This document shows, in pieces, positions 43,304 to 53,005 of a stretch of 64,000 nt of DNA. Below the pieces are notes generated by a model that was not told the origin of the DNA, did no database searches, and was given only the letters and a program-made list of their open reading frames with translations. Positions within the stretch are counted from its first letter, which is position 1. Every line of letters begins with the position of its first letter. The translations under genes and the position numbers were made by a program. This DNA comes from Bacteroidota bacterium (GTDB lineage: Bacteria > Bacteroidota > Ignavibacteria > Ignavibacteriales > Ignavibacteriaceae), in contig JAKAGV010000006.1 in the NCBI GenBank assembly GCA_021815405.1, forward strand, positions 1 to 64,000. Reading direction: 5' to 3'.

Positions 43304-45127
43304 ATGAATTCGGTATTAGAATCTAAGCTTCAGAATCTGCCTGATAAATCAGGCGTATACCAATTCAAAAACGACAAAGGGAAAATTATTTATGTCGGGA
43401 AAGCCATCAATTTAAAGAACCGCGTTAGAAGTTACTTTCATAACAGTGTTGACTCACCAAAAACTTTAGCCCTGGTAAGCAAGATAAACGATCTTGAAAT
43501 TATTGTAACCGATAACGAGGTAGAAGCACTCGTTCTTGAAAACAATTTAATCAAAGAATACAAACCTCGTTATAATGTAAATCTTAAAGACGATAAATCA
43601 TATCCTTTTATTCGAGTAACGAAAGAAATGTATCCGCAAATCTTTCCTACTAGAACCATCGTCCGTGACGGCTCAAAATATTTCGGTCCATACACGGATG
43701 TAAAGAATATGAAGTCCTCTCTGAGAATGATAAAACAGATCTTCAAAATTAGAAGCTGTAAACTTAAGATTGATGAAGATGCAATTACTAAGAAGAAATA
43801 TAAAATTTGTCTTGACTTTCATATTCATAAGTGCGATGGACCTTGTGAAGGCTTAATTTCAGCCGAAGCTTACAATGAAAGAGTAAACAGTGTAATTAAA
43901 GTATTAAAGGGAAAAACTGATGAACTGATAAAAGAGTTGAAGGAAAGTATGCAGAAAGCAGTTGATGCTCTTGAGTACGAACTAGCTGCTGATATGCGGG
44001 ATAAGATAAACCAGCTTGAAGCAATTTCATCTAAACAAAAAATTGTCAGCGATGACTTCGAGGACCGTGACATCATCTCAATTGCATGTGAAGGCAGAGA
44101 CTCAGCTTGTTCAGTATTCAATATAAGAAGCGGGAAACTTATTGCTAAAAAACAATTAAAACTCAGCATAGAAGAAAATGCCGAAGATGCTGAAATATAT
44201 TCTGCTGCAATAAATTTTTATTACGGAGAGTTTGTTGATATTCCGGATGAGATTGTTATTGAAACTGAACTTCCGGATACAGAAGCTCTTACTAAATGGC
44301 TTTCTCAGCGGGCTGATAAACCAGTAAAAATAACAATACCAAAACGCGGCAGTCTGAATTCTCTGGTTAAAATGTGCAAAGAGAATGCATTCTTCCAACT
44401 AAAAGAAATCCAAATTCAAAAAATGAAAAAGGAAGGTCGAGTTCCATATGCAGTGGCAGCACTTCAACGCGACCTCAGGCTAAATAAGCTTCCGAGAAAA
44501 ATTGAATGCTTCGATATCTCGAATCTCCAGGGGACGGATACGGTTGCCAGCATGGTTGTTTTTGAGGACGGCAAGCCTAAAAAATCTGAGTACAGAAAAT
44601 TTATAATTAAAGAAGTTGAAGGTCCGGATGATTTCTCAAGTATGCGGGAAGTAATTAAAAGAAGATATTCAAAGTTACTTGAAGAGAATGGAGTGTTGCC
44701 GGATTTAATAATGGTCGACGGCGGCAAAGGACAGCTTTCAAGCGCAGTAGAAATTCTTAACAGCCTTGATATAAAAAAATATAATATTATCGGACTTGCT
44801 AAGCGGCTAGAGGAAGTTTTCTTTCCCGGACAATCAGATCCAGCATCTGTTCCTAAAACCTCTTCAGGATTAAAGCTTTTGCAGCAGGTAAGAGATGAAG
44901 CTCATCGTTTCGCAATTACATTCCATAGAACGCGAAGAAGCAAGCGTACTATACAGACGGAACTTACAGGAATAAAAGGCATTGGTCCCGCTGCTGCTAA
45001 TTTACTGCTTAAAGAATTAGGCAGCGTTTCAGCAGTCAAAAATTCTAATCCTGAGCAGCTTGAAAAAATTGTTGGAAAGAAAAAGGCAGAGATTATTCTT
45101 CATTATTTTGAGGAGAATAAAAATTAA
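43304..45127 (+). CDS. uvrC: Excinuclease ABC subunit C
   Basis: This 607-residue nucleotide-excision-repair nuclease makes the 3' and 5' incisions in the UvrB-DNA complex. The GIY-YIG domain (about 14-95) shows SGVYQFKNDKGKIIYVGKA and LKNRVRSYF. The UVR segment lies near 200-235 (DALEYELAADMRDKINQL). The RNase H-like domain carries ECFDISNLQGTDTVASMVVF and DLIMVDGGKGQL with catalytic Asp residues. Helix-hairpin-helix ends follow (LTGIKGIGPAAANLLLKELG). Complete and of usual length. It is followed 23 bp later by the L,D-transpeptidase gene. Confidence 0.97.
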   Translation: MNSVLESKLQNLPDKSGVYQFKNDKGKIIYVGKAINLKNRVRSYFHNSVDSPKTLALVSKINDLEIIVTDNEVEALVLENNLIKEYKPRYNVNLKDDKSYPFIRVTKEMYPQIFPTRTIVRDGSKYFGPYTDVKNMKSSLRMIKQIFKIRSCKLKIDEDAITKKKYKICLDFHIHKCDGPCEGLISAEAYNERVNSVIKVLKGKTDELIKELKESMQKAVDALEYELAADMRDKINQLEAISSKQKIVSDDFEDRDIISIACEGRDSACSVFNIRSGKLIAKKQLKLSIEENAEDAEIYSAAINFYYGEFVDIPDEIVIETELPDTEALTKWLSQRADKPVKITIPKRGSLNSLVKMCKENAFFQLKEIQIQKMKKEGRVPYAVAALQRDLRLNKLPRKIECFDISNLQGTDTVASMVVFEDGKPKKSEYRKFIIKEVEGPDDFSSMREVIKRRYSKLLEENGVLPDLIMVDGGKGQLSSAVEILNSLDIKKYNIIGLAKRLEEVFFPGQSDPASVPKTSSGLKLLQQVRDEAHRFAITFHRTRRSKRTIQTELTGIKGIGPAAANLLLKELGSVSAVKNSNPEQLEKIVGKKKAEIILHYFEENKN

Positions 45128-45150
45128 AAATATGAAAGGGCGATAACAAA

Positions 45151-45945
45151 ATGAACTTAAATAAGGGATTAACTATTTTATTTTTTTTCTTTACTCTTCA
45201 ATCAGTGTTTTGTAATGACAGAAGCATAAACGATTCTTCAAATACAATGGATTTTTCTCATCTCCGGGATACCATTTTTACTCTTCATCCTTACTATATT
45301 GAATTAAATTTGACTACACAGACCGGATATTTACATTCAAGGGAAGGATGGACAAAATCTTTTGGTTTCTCAAGCGGGACTGACAAACTTGAAGACGGAA
45401 TTAATACTAAGGAAGGATTATTTGTTATCCAGGCTAAACTTCCCAAATGGTACTCGCGTCAATTCGACAGCACTCTTATGCTCAACTGGATGGGATTTAA
45501 TTTAGGAATTGGTTTTCATGCTTTAAAAACTTCAGGATATTACAGATACCTCGGGAAGCGAAAAAGCTCTCACGGCTGCGTTCGAATATCGAGGGCTACA
45601 GCAAAAGAACTCTATAACATAATCGACATCGGCACTCCTGTGTTGGTGGATAACGGAAACAGCGCTGTTGTTGTAGCTTTCGCCGATTCAACAAAAAAAT
45701 TTTTATCTTTCACCTATAAAGAAGTTTATAGAAGTATTTTAAATCGCCTTAAACAAATTTATTCAGGAAGATATTTTTTAAGCAATCACCCTGATATTTT
45801 AATTGATATATCTAATGTGCATCATAACGGACTGCCAATTGGAAATTCAAAAAAAATATTGAAGCGGCAAGCAATCAAATCTATGTCAGATTTTGTTGCG
45901 TCCATTATCCAGCAGCCCAAATGTATGATGATTAAGAAGCAATGA
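45151..45945 (+). CDS. L,D-transpeptidase (YkuD domain), exported
   Basis: The 264-residue protein has a signal peptide (about 1-21, ending SVFC). The YkuD domain makes 3-3 cross-links in peptidoglycan or attaches proteins to it. The catalytic Cys sits in KRKSSHGCVRISRATAKELYN (SHGCxR, about residues 142-148), preceded by the conserved GFHALKTSGYY histidine. A C-terminal extension of about 85 residues follows the domain, with no motif I recognise. It lies 16 bp upstream of a small outer-membrane protein gene. Confidence 0.9.
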   Translation: MNLNKGLTILFFFFTLQSVFCNDRSINDSSNTMDFSHLRDTIFTLHPYYIELNLTTQTGYLHSREGWTKSFGFSSGTDKLEDGINTKEGLFVIQAKLPKWYSRQFDSTLMLNWMGFNLGIGFHALKTSGYYRYLGKRKSSHGCVRISRATAKELYNIIDIGTPVLVDNGNSAVVVAFADSTKKFLSFTYKEVYRSILNRLKQIYSGRYFLSNHPDILIDISNVHHNGLPIGNSKKILKRQAIKSMSDFVASIIQQPKCMMIKKQ

Positions 45946-45961
45946 GAAAGAAAAATCAGCT

Positions 45962-46567
45962 ATGAAAAAAATAATTATTTTTTCCTTGTTATGTGCTATT
46001 CCTTCGTTTGCACAGGTCAATTTCGAAGTCTATACAGGAGCTAACTTCCCCATTGGAAATAAATCATTTTCAAATTTCTTATCTATTAATTATTATCCAG
46101 GTATCAATTTAGGAGTTGCTGCAGACTATTCATTTCTAAACATGTTTGCGGTTTCTCCTTTTGCAGAATACACGTATTATTTTTTTAAGAGTTATAATTC
46201 CGGTACTCCCGGATTTTCCCAAGGTAATTTGGTCTCCGCATCAGGAACAAACACACAATTTTATAAACTAGGGATTAATGTAAAATACTTCCCAAGCTTT
46301 TTAACATTATCTCACGGTTATCTTCTCACAGGATTTACATGGAATGGAGTAAACGCAGGAAGCATCAATATAAATTGGAATGATCCGAATAAAGGTAACA
46401 CTCAAACTTCCGATCAATTAGATAATAAACACTACATTGTTCAAAACTTAGGGATCGGAATGGGAATTGCAAAATTTAAATCCTTTATGGTAATGATTGA
46501 AGGGATAATAAGCACAAATTATTCTGATAGGTATCTTGGTTCAGTGAATTTGGGTTTTTATTTCTAA
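45962..46567 (+). CDS. Small outer-membrane beta-barrel-like protein
   Basis: The 201-residue product has a signal peptide (about 1-18, CAIPSFAQ) and a mature part with alternating hydrophobic strands and many aromatic residues. The first strand is FEVYTGANFPIGN and the last SDRYLGSVNLGFYF, ending in Phe as barrels do. It resembles an 8-stranded OmpA/OmpX-like barrel, but no specific family is recognised. It directly follows the L,D-transpeptidase gene, so both may serve the cell envelope. Confidence 0.6.
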   Translation: MKKIIIFSLLCAIPSFAQVNFEVYTGANFPIGNKSFSNFLSINYYPGINLGVAADYSFLNMFAVSPFAEYTYYFFKSYNSGTPGFSQGNLVSASGTNTQFYKLGINVKYFPSFLTLSHGYLLTGFTWNGVNAGSININWNDPNKGNTQTSDQLDNKHYIVQNLGIGMGIAKFKSFMVMIEGIISTNYSDRYLGSVNLGFYF

Positions 46568-46654
46568 GCAATTCATTCACTTATTCAAGAAAAAATATTG
46601 ACGACGACAGTTCAGCTTGGAAAATCTGCTTTAGAAATTTCCGCTTTTATTTTT

Positions 46655-46662
46655 TACTTTTG
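46655..46662 (+). promoter_or_regulatory. Bacteroidota-type -7 element of the lipoprotein gene
   Basis: TACTTTTG matches TAnnTTTG and lies 22 bp upstream of the chosen ATG, within the same 12-mer TTTTTACTTTTG seen before the gene at 1596. Confidence 0.35.
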
Positions 46663-46684
46663 CATAACATTAAAAAGAATGCTG

Positions 46685-47875
46685 ATGAAACAAAAGATAA
46701 TTTTTATTATTACAATAATTGGTCTTTTCTTTTCCGGCTGCAGGCTTCTTAACCAACCCAAGCCTCTTACTCCAAATTATAACTCCGCCTCGATAGCTAA
46801 ATTAATTATAAAAGCTGTAAACGGTGATACGCTTTCAAATAAAATGCTTGGATACTTTACAGATTTAAGCTTACCGGTTATGAATAATTACAATTCGCTC
46901 TCTGTTGACAGTATGACAATTAGAAATAAAAAATTTTATCTTGTACTGGTTAGCTTCCCAAATCCAATCTATAATCGTTTTGCGATTTATGATTCTGCAC
47001 TCAACCTCTATCTAAAAGATAAATCGCTGAATGGTTATGTTAAAGATACTGTTATTAAAATAAACAAAAAGAAATTTGTAAAAGTATCCGAAAATTTTCT
47101 AACAAGAGATATTTTAACTTTAAATAGACTTTCTCTTTACGAGGTAAATGATACTTCAGCAAGATTGATCTTCAGAGCTTTTACTCAATTGATTGAGCCA
47201 AAAGCGGAGTACAATCAGCGGATTACCGATTTTTCGGATGACAGAATTATAACTAATCTGAGTAGTAATGTAGATTCTCCAATTTCAAATAAGTCTGACG
47301 TTTTTATCTATGACTATTCTAAATTGAAATATTTAAGCCCTAATAATATTTTCGATAACTTTGTGAAGGAACAAATTGATAATCTAAATAATAAAGTCGA
47401 GCAGCCAGAAATAAAGGATACAAGCACCTTCTATTCTTCAGTTGGAATTGATATTAATTTGGATACAATTAAGACAACTGGCAATACAAAAGATTCTCAA
47501 GGATACACTTTAACATTGCCGGATAATAACTGGAAGGTTCTCCATGACTTTACGATTACCGATCTTGTAAAAAAAGATTTTAAAGGCACTCGTTATGTAA
47601 ATGATATTATCGGCGCAAATATTTCGGTTATACTAATTCCTCCGGAGGATTCCACAGAAATGTTTGAGAATTATCCCCTGAAGAATATTTCCAAAGGGAA
47701 ATACTTAGTAAGATATTCTGATAAGATAAAGTCCAGAAAAGATTTCATCCAGTACTTTGAACTCTCTTGCGGCGCGAAGAAATATATTTTAATCCTTCGG
47801 GCATCAAAATATACGTATGGTGAGTTTAAATCGATGTACCAGGATATTATTAATTCATTTTCAATCGATTGCTGA
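46685..47875 (+). CDS. Lipoprotein of unknown function
   Basis: The 396-residue product starts with a lipoprotein signal (KQKIIFIITIIGLFFSGC), with lipobox FSGC placing the lipidated Cys near residue 19. The open frame extends upstream to a TTG at 46598, but that would bury the signal peptide and cross the promoter-like element, so the ATG at 46685 is used (46679 is an in-frame alternative). The mature part is Asn/Lys/Ser-rich with a folded C-terminal third (GYTLTLPDNNWKVLHDF onward). No family is recognised. Confidence 0.7.
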   Translation: MKQKIIFIITIIGLFFSGCRLLNQPKPLTPNYNSASIAKLIIKAVNGDTLSNKMLGYFTDLSLPVMNNYNSLSVDSMTIRNKKFYLVLVSFPNPIYNRFAIYDSALNLYLKDKSLNGYVKDTVIKINKKKFVKVSENFLTRDILTLNRLSLYEVNDTSARLIFRAFTQLIEPKAEYNQRITDFSDDRIITNLSSNVDSPISNKSDVFIYDYSKLKYLSPNNIFDNFVKEQIDNLNNKVEQPEIKDTSTFYSSVGIDINLDTIKTTGNTKDSQGYTLTLPDNNWKVLHDFTITDLVKKDFKGTRYVNDIIGANISVILIPPEDSTEMFENYPLKNISKGKYLVRYSDKIKSRKDFIQYFELSCGAKKYILILRASKYTYGEFKSMYQDIINSFSIDC

Positions 47876-47959
47876 ATTTATTCACTTAAAACGGGGAAAA
47901 TTTATTAAATTTGTTTTACAAATTTGTTTACCATTATCATCCAGTAATTTTTTAGTAAT

Positions 47960-48442
47960 ATGAATATATATTTGATTCGCCATGGAGACGCAGAGAAAGC
48001 TGTCATTGGTAAAAAGGATTTTGATAGAGAGTTGACTTCCTCGGGTATAGCTAAAATGAGAAATGCAGTAGCTTCATGGAAGAACTTAATTGAAAAACTT
48101 GATTGCATCTATTCTTCCCCTCTTAAAAGAACACTTCAAACAGCGGAGATCGTAGCTGAAGAGTATGAAAATAAGAGCAAAATAATAGTTGATAAAAAAT
48201 TATCACCTGGCTGTAAAGCGGAAAGCATTGTCGAGATTGCAAACACGGAAGGCAGAGAAGATATTGCTTTTGTCGGTCATCAGCCGGACTTGTCGGAAAT
48301 TTTATCTGATCTCATTTCTAACAAAGGTGCTTATATAGAATTCAAGAAGGGAGCCATCGCCAAAGTGGTTTTCGGAAATAAAGCTCATTTGTCCAATGGA
48401 ACCCTTGAATTTTTAATCCCAACATCGGCTTTTAAGAAATAA
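47960..48442 (+). CDS. sixA: Phosphohistidine phosphatase SixA-like
   Basis: The 160-residue histidine-phosphatase-superfamily protein has the RHG motif in MNIYLIRHGDAEKA (His8 nucleophile), YSSPLKRTLQTAEI in the middle and the second catalytic His in IAFVGHQPDLSEIL. Size and the DAE/HQP signatures fit SixA, which dephosphorylates histidine phosphotransfer proteins. A role in tuning a phosphorelay here is inferred. A TTTG-N18-TAATTTTT element directly upstream is a weak promoter candidate. Confidence 0.9.
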   Translation: MNIYLIRHGDAEKAVIGKKDFDRELTSSGIAKMRNAVASWKNLIEKLDCIYSSPLKRTLQTAEIVAEEYENKSKIIVDKKLSPGCKAESIVEIANTEGREDIAFVGHQPDLSEILSDLISNKGAYIEFKKGAIAKVVFGNKAHLSNGTLEFLIPTSAFKK

Positions 48443-48531
<89 letters not shown>

Positions 48532-48935
48532 AATTATATGCCTCTCTTCTTAAGTTGAGGGATGCAAAGATCACTATTTTTTAATACAATTTCAACTCAT
48601 GTCTTAAGATATTTCTAAGTCCTTAACTCAGTTTTTCTGAATTCTTGATTATTGACTGAAGTTATGCAATTATCTTGCTGAACTTTTTTCAGCATTTAAA
48701 AACAGCTTAAAAATAAAGATTTAGAAACAAGTTCTGAATGATATGTGAACCACTTTATTTACTTTGCATGACTTCAGTTATTGATTATAAGATAACGATA
48801 CACGGACAATTCTTAACCTTGCTCGGATTAGTTCTCGCAAGATTAAGGCAAAATTTTAGAATGATACTCAATGCTTGTTGATTTAATTCAGAATCCTAAC
48901 AAGTCGGAGAATTACTGAATTAAGAAATTTTTGGG
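48532..48935. other. Gene-free region upstream of the SRP RNA gene
   Basis: These 404 bp between the SRP RNA gene and the next minus-strand gene hold an imperfect inverted repeat. GACTGAAGTTATGCAA (48654-48669) faces TTGCATGACTTCAGTT (48764-48779), 14 of 16 matching, about 94 bp apart. The SRP RNA promoter must lie just above 48531. I see no ORF of note. Confidence 0.55.
48654..48779. repeat. Imperfect inverted repeat pair
   Basis: Two 16-bp arms match 14 of 16 in inverted orientation with a 94-bp AT-rich spacer. One arm contains AAGTTATGCA, also found (on the minus strand) in the inverted-repeat region near 5.55 kb. It could be a small non-autonomous element remnant. Confidence 0.4.
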
Positions 48936-49811
48936 TCAGTACGGACGTGTTTGACGATGGTTTCTTGTATTGACGTAAAGACTATCCTTAGTATCCCAAA
49001 TAAAACCAATAGAATCAGCAGCATAAATTCTATCTGGAAGGTCATAATAAAGATACTCATAATAGTCGGGATACTTATCGTTATTTATGTTGGCGAGTGT
49101 CCTTTGGAAATCAATTCCTTTGTCGGTCATCAAAAGATGCGGCATTTGAGTAAGACCATTTATTAGGAAATAATTATAATCGACATGACCAATTCCCCGG
49201 GCATAATGAAAATCTACTTTTATATAAGGACATCCATCATAAGCCCATTTTTCCAAAACCATGTAGTTGAAGCCGCCATGATCCGGAATAGGTGCCTGCC
49301 AAACAGGATTAAAAGTCTCATTTTCGCATTGGAAAAGTGTAAGATAGAAAAATGCAGTACCTAGTTTTGTGCTATCTAGATTTATGAAACTCTGATCATA
49401 ACCAACGACATTTTTAGGTTCGACTAACCTCTCTCCGGGCTTAGATCTTACAATGACTGCAAAAACATAAAGACTATCCTTTTGATGCAAATATAGAACT
49501 GCAGGTTTGGGAACGTTATAGGTTAAAGTCTTATCAAAATCTACTATGTAAGTGCCCTGAGGATAATTGGCTAACACGTAAGAAACTAATGACAGGGTAT
49601 CATAAGGATTTCTATTTCCTGCCTGCTGCTCTTTAACATGCAGGTTGTATTGCTGGATTGATGCATCCTTTTCCGGGGAATAAGCAACCTCCTCACCCGC
49701 CCCTTGAACAGCAACCTCACTTTTCTTCTTATTGCAAGTATAAAAAACAATCGCGAGAACCGCTATTACTATTACGGATAGAAGAATCAGATAAACAACA
49801 AATCTCTTCAT
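48936..49811 (-). CDS. Membrane-anchored exported protein of unknown function
   Basis: The 291-residue product has one N-terminal hydrophobic segment (VVYLILLSVIVIAVLAIVFY, about 4-24) followed by CNKKK, so it is anchored to the inner membrane and faces the periplasm (or is a lipoprotein with a poor lipobox). The rest is rich in aromatic residues and Asp (YNLHVKEQQAGNRNPYDTL, WAYDGCPYIKVDFHYARG), suggesting a beta-rich fold. No family or catalytic motif is recognised. It stands alone. Confidence 0.65.
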   Translation of the reverse strand: MKRFVVYLILLSVIVIAVLAIVFYTCNKKKSEVAVQGAGEEVAYSPEKDASIQQYNLHVKEQQAGNRNPYDTLSLVSYVLANYPQGTYIVDFDKTLTYNVPKPAVLYLHQKDSLYVFAVIVRSKPGERLVEPKNVVGYDQSFINLDSTKLGTAFFYLTLFQCENETFNPVWQAPIPDHGGFNYMVLEKWAYDGCPYIKVDFHYARGIGHVDYNYFLINGLTQMPHLLMTDKGIDFQRTLANINNDKYPDYYEYLYYDLPDRIYAADSIGFIWDTKDSLYVNTRNHRQTRPY

Positions 49812-50001
49812 GCCAATGTCTTTTAAAATCTAAATACGCAAAATGAATAAATAAGCCAGATCGTAAACTCAACTATTATGCCGTTATTATTCTTTTGCAA
49901 CCTTGTAAAGCTGTTTGAAAATTGACAGAAACTTGCAATTATAGTTTAGACTAAGTTACCTAATCTTAATTTTCAATTATCAATCTTAGAATAGTACAAA
50001 A

Positions 50002-51366
50002 CTATTTTGAGTACTTAGCAAAGAATAATACGGAACTGAGAATACCTAGTCTAAAGTGATTCAAATTAAAATGTTCATTTGGAGAATGCAGATTCTCGCT
50101 GTCTAAACCTAAACCCATCAAAACTACTGGGGCTTTGAGATTTTTGGAAAACGAAGTAACAATTGGAATCGAACCGCCGTCTCTTACATAAACTATTTTT
50201 TTGCCAAATGCTTCCTCCATAGCCTTTGAGGCAGCAATAGTGGCAGGATTATCTAATGGTGTTAAGACGGGGTAAGCACTATGTAAGTTTCGTACTTCAA
50301 CTTTGACTGATTTGGGAGCTATTTCTTTAATATATTTTGTAAATAACCGCGAAATTTTCTTTGGATCCTGGTTGGGTACTAGACGCATACTTATTTTTGC
50401 CATTGCCTTAGATGCAATAACTGTCTTTGCCCCTTTCGAAGTAAAACCGCCAAATATTCCATTACAATCAAGAGTAGGACGAGTCCAAACTCTTTCTAGG
50501 GTCGAATATCCTTTTTCACCTTGAAGCATTTTAACGCCTGCTTCGGTAGCAAATCTTTTTTCGGAAAATTTTAGCCTTTTAAAATTATCTTTTTCTTTTT
50601 GAGTCGTTTTTAGAACATCATCATAAAAATGAGGAATAGTAACTCTTCCGTTTTTGTCATGAAGTTTCGTTATCATTTCTGCAAGGATATTTATAGGATT
50701 TCCAACAGCACCACCAAACGTACCGGAATGTAAATCTTTTCCGGGTCCTGTAACTTCAACTTCCATGTAAGAAAGACCGCGAAGTCCATAAGTCAAAGTA
50801 GGAATTCCTGGACTAAATAATGCCGTATCGGAAATTAAAACTGCATCGCATTTCAGAAGTTCTGTGTTGATTTTAATAAAAGCTTCAAGATTTCCGCTGC
50901 CAATCTCTTCTTCACCTTCAATTATGAACTTGATATTAAGCGGGAGGCTGCCTTCAATTTTAAAAAAAGCTTCAACGCTTTTAATATGCATAAACATTTG
51001 ACCTTTATCGTCTGTAGCTCCCCGGGCAAAAATGTTTCCGCCTTTAATTACTGGCTCAAACGGCGGATTGTCCCATAATTCAATAGGATCTACAGGTTGG
51101 ACATCATAATGACCGTAAATTAATACTGTTGGTTTGCCAGGCGCACCGAGCCATTCTCCATATACGAGCGGATGACCTTCGGTCTGAAAAATTTCTACAC
51201 GATTCATTCCGGCATTGCGCAATTTGTCTGCAATGAGCTTTGCACAACGATTAATATCATCTTTATTTTCAGGTAAAGCGCTAATGCTTGGAATTCTAAG
51301 AAGGTCTTTTAATTCTTCAATGTATGCCTCCTGGTTATTTTGAATGTAGTCAAGAATTTCCTGCAA
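50002..51366 (-). CDS. M20 family dipeptidase
   Basis: The 454-residue cytoplasmic zinc peptidase has the metal sites VLIYGHYDVQPVD (His and Asp), RGATDDKGQ (bridging Asp), EGEEEIGSGN (catalytic Glu pair) and the late GLGLDSENLHSPNEHF (His). The dimerisation lid domain occupies about 190-310. The pattern is that of broad dipeptidases in the ArgE/DapE/CPG2 group. The start codon is TTG at 51366, supported by an AGGAG six bases upstream. No in-frame ATG gives a better start. Confidence 0.92.
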   Translation of the reverse strand: MQEILDYIQNNQEAYIEELKDLLRIPSISALPENKDDINRCAKLIADKLRNAGMNRVEIFQTEGHPLVYGEWLGAPGKPTVLIYGHYDVQPVDPIELWDNPPFEPVIKGGNIFARGATDDKGQMFMHIKSVEAFFKIEGSLPLNIKFIIEGEEEIGSGNLEAFIKINTELLKCDAVLISDTALFSPGIPTLTYGLRGLSYMEVEVTGPGKDLHSGTFGGAVGNPINILAEMITKLHDKNGRVTIPHFYDDVLKTTQKEKDNFKRLKFSEKRFATEAGVKMLQGEKGYSTLERVWTRPTLDCNGIFGGFTSKGAKTVIASKAMAKISMRLVPNQDPKKISRLFTKYIKEIAPKSVKVEVRNLHSAYPVLTPLDNPATIAASKAMEEAFGKKIVYVRDGGSIPIVTSFSKNLKAPVVLMGLGLDSENLHSPNEHFNLNHFRLGILSSVLFFAKYSK

Positions 51367-51628
51367 TTTTAACTCCTAAAATTTATTTGAAAAAATTTTT
51401 TATTCTTATTTAAATAGTTGAAAATTCGCACTTATAAATAATTAGAAATTCAGATTATCTTTCCCGTTCCAATTCAAATCTTTTCTGTTTTCTCTCATTA
51501 AAGAATCATGCTTGTAACTTAAGAAAATAGTTCATTAAATGGTAACGTTTTCAGTAAATAATTTTTTGAAAATAAAAACATGACAAGATTGGTTTGTTAA
51601 ACTTTTTCAGCTTTTATATATTGACAGC

Positions 51629-53005
51629 ATGATTTTATCATTGTATATACTCCGGAATCATACAATTCCATTCGTATTTTCAGCCATAACATTGATGTGC
51701 ATTTTCCTTCTTCAATTTTTGATGAAGTTCGCAGACAGGTTGGTTGGGAAAGGTTTGGATACTTGGATAATTATCAAACTGATTACTTTTAACTTAGCCT
51801 GGATGGTGGTACTTGTCATTCCGATGGCAGTGTTGATCGCAACTCTTATGGCTTTCGGCAACATGTCGCAGAATAATGAAATTACAGTAATGAAATCTGC
51901 AGGTACAAGTTTGTACAGACTAATGCTTGCCCCATTCATTGCAAGTATAATAGTTGGTTACCTTCTTTTTGTTTTTAATGATGATGTACTGCCGGATGCT
52001 AATCATGCTGCCAAGCTTTTAATGGAAGATATTTCCCGCCAGAAGCCGACGCTTACTCTTGAACCGGGCGTATTTTCACAGGAGGTTAATAATTATGCTA
52101 TTCTTGCTAAAAGCATCAGTAAGAATTCCGGAATGCTGAAAGATGTTGTCATATATAATTATTCGGATCCAACCAAGCTGGATATTGTAACTGCACAAGA
52201 TGGAAAAATTTATTTTTCTAAAGATCAGACTAAGCTAATAATGGATTTATGGAACGGTGAGATCCATGAATCAAGTTATACACAACCGGATATGTACCGT
52301 AAACTTATATTTAAGAAACACCGCATAGCCATGAATGCTGATCAGTTTTCTTTTCAACAGTCTGCGCCAGGAGGACCGCGTGGAGACCGCGAACTGGACA
52401 CAAAAGCTATGCTGATAATTGCCGACAGTCTGAATAAAATCCGTGAGGTTTCAGCGTCAAGTATCAAAAAGGAAACTTACCAATATCTTCTTGCAGACAG
52501 TATGAGTCCGTTTGGTTCAGTACCACAGTACAAAATTAACAGACCGGATTTAATATACAGTAGAGCTCTTGAAAAAATCCAAACTGCAGAGAATATTGTA
52601 CTTGCAAACTACCGCACCGAAGAATCATATCAGGACCAAGTAAATTCTTACATGGTCGAAGTCCATAAAAAGTTTGCTTTGCCCGTTGCCTGTATTGTTT
52701 TTATTTTAATCGGAGCGCCGCTTGGTGTAATGGTAAGAAAAGGAGGATTCGGAGTTGCCGCAAGCATTAGCCTTTTCTTCTTTGTCATCTACTGGGCATT
52801 CTTAATCATTGGCGAAAAGTTTGCCGATAGAAATATTATTTCTCCGTTCTGGGGAATGTGGTCAGCAAATATCTTATTAAGCATTATCGGAATTCTACTA
52901 ACTACCAAAACCGTACAGGAAACAGTGATCTTAAACTTTAATTTCATTAAGAAACTAATACCTAAGCAATGGAGATCTGTACAGGAAGAGGCTGCTGAAG
53001 AGTAA
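51629..53005 (+). CDS. LptF/LptG-type lipopolysaccharide export permease (first copy)
   Basis: The 458-residue inner-membrane protein of the YjgP/YjgQ family has three N-terminal membrane segments (first about 10-35) with LRNHTIPFVFSAITLMCIF at the start. A large periplasmic beta-jellyroll-like domain (about 125-340) follows, then three C-terminal segments (with the conserved KFALPVACIVFILIGAPLG). With LptB and the second permease it extracts lipopolysaccharide for transport. The periplasmic part is about 95 residues longer than in its partner. The stop abuts the next ATG. Confidence 0.9.
   Translation: MILSLYILRNHTIPFVFSAITLMCIFLLQFLMKFADRLVGKGLDTWIIIKLITFNLAWMVVLVIPMAVLIATLMAFGNMSQNNEITVMKSAGTSLYRLMLAPFIASIIVGYLLFVFNDDVLPDANHAAKLLMEDISRQKPTLTLEPGVFSQEVNNYAILAKSISKNSGMLKDVVIYNYSDPTKLDIVTAQDGKIYFSKDQTKLIMDLWNGEIHESSYTQPDMYRKLIFKKHRIAMNADQFSFQQSAPGGPRGDRELDTKAMLIIADSLNKIREVSASSIKKETYQYLLADSMSPFGSVPQYKINRPDLIYSRALEKIQTAENIVLANYRTEESYQDQVNSYMVEVHKKFALPVACIVFILIGAPLGVMVRKGGFGVAASISLFFFVIYWAFLIIGEKFADRNIISPFWGMWSANILLSIIGILLTTKTVQETVILNFNFIKKLIPKQWRSVQEEAAEE

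Noticed and set aside
46598-46684. TTG start giving a longer form of the lipoprotein
   Set aside because: It would put 29 residues in front of a perfect lipoprotein signal and cover a promoter-like motif.
49990-50006. AATAGT/ACTATT hairpin at the end of the M20 peptidase gene
   Set aside because: It is only 6 bp, AT-only apart from one pair, overlaps the stop codon and has no T-run.
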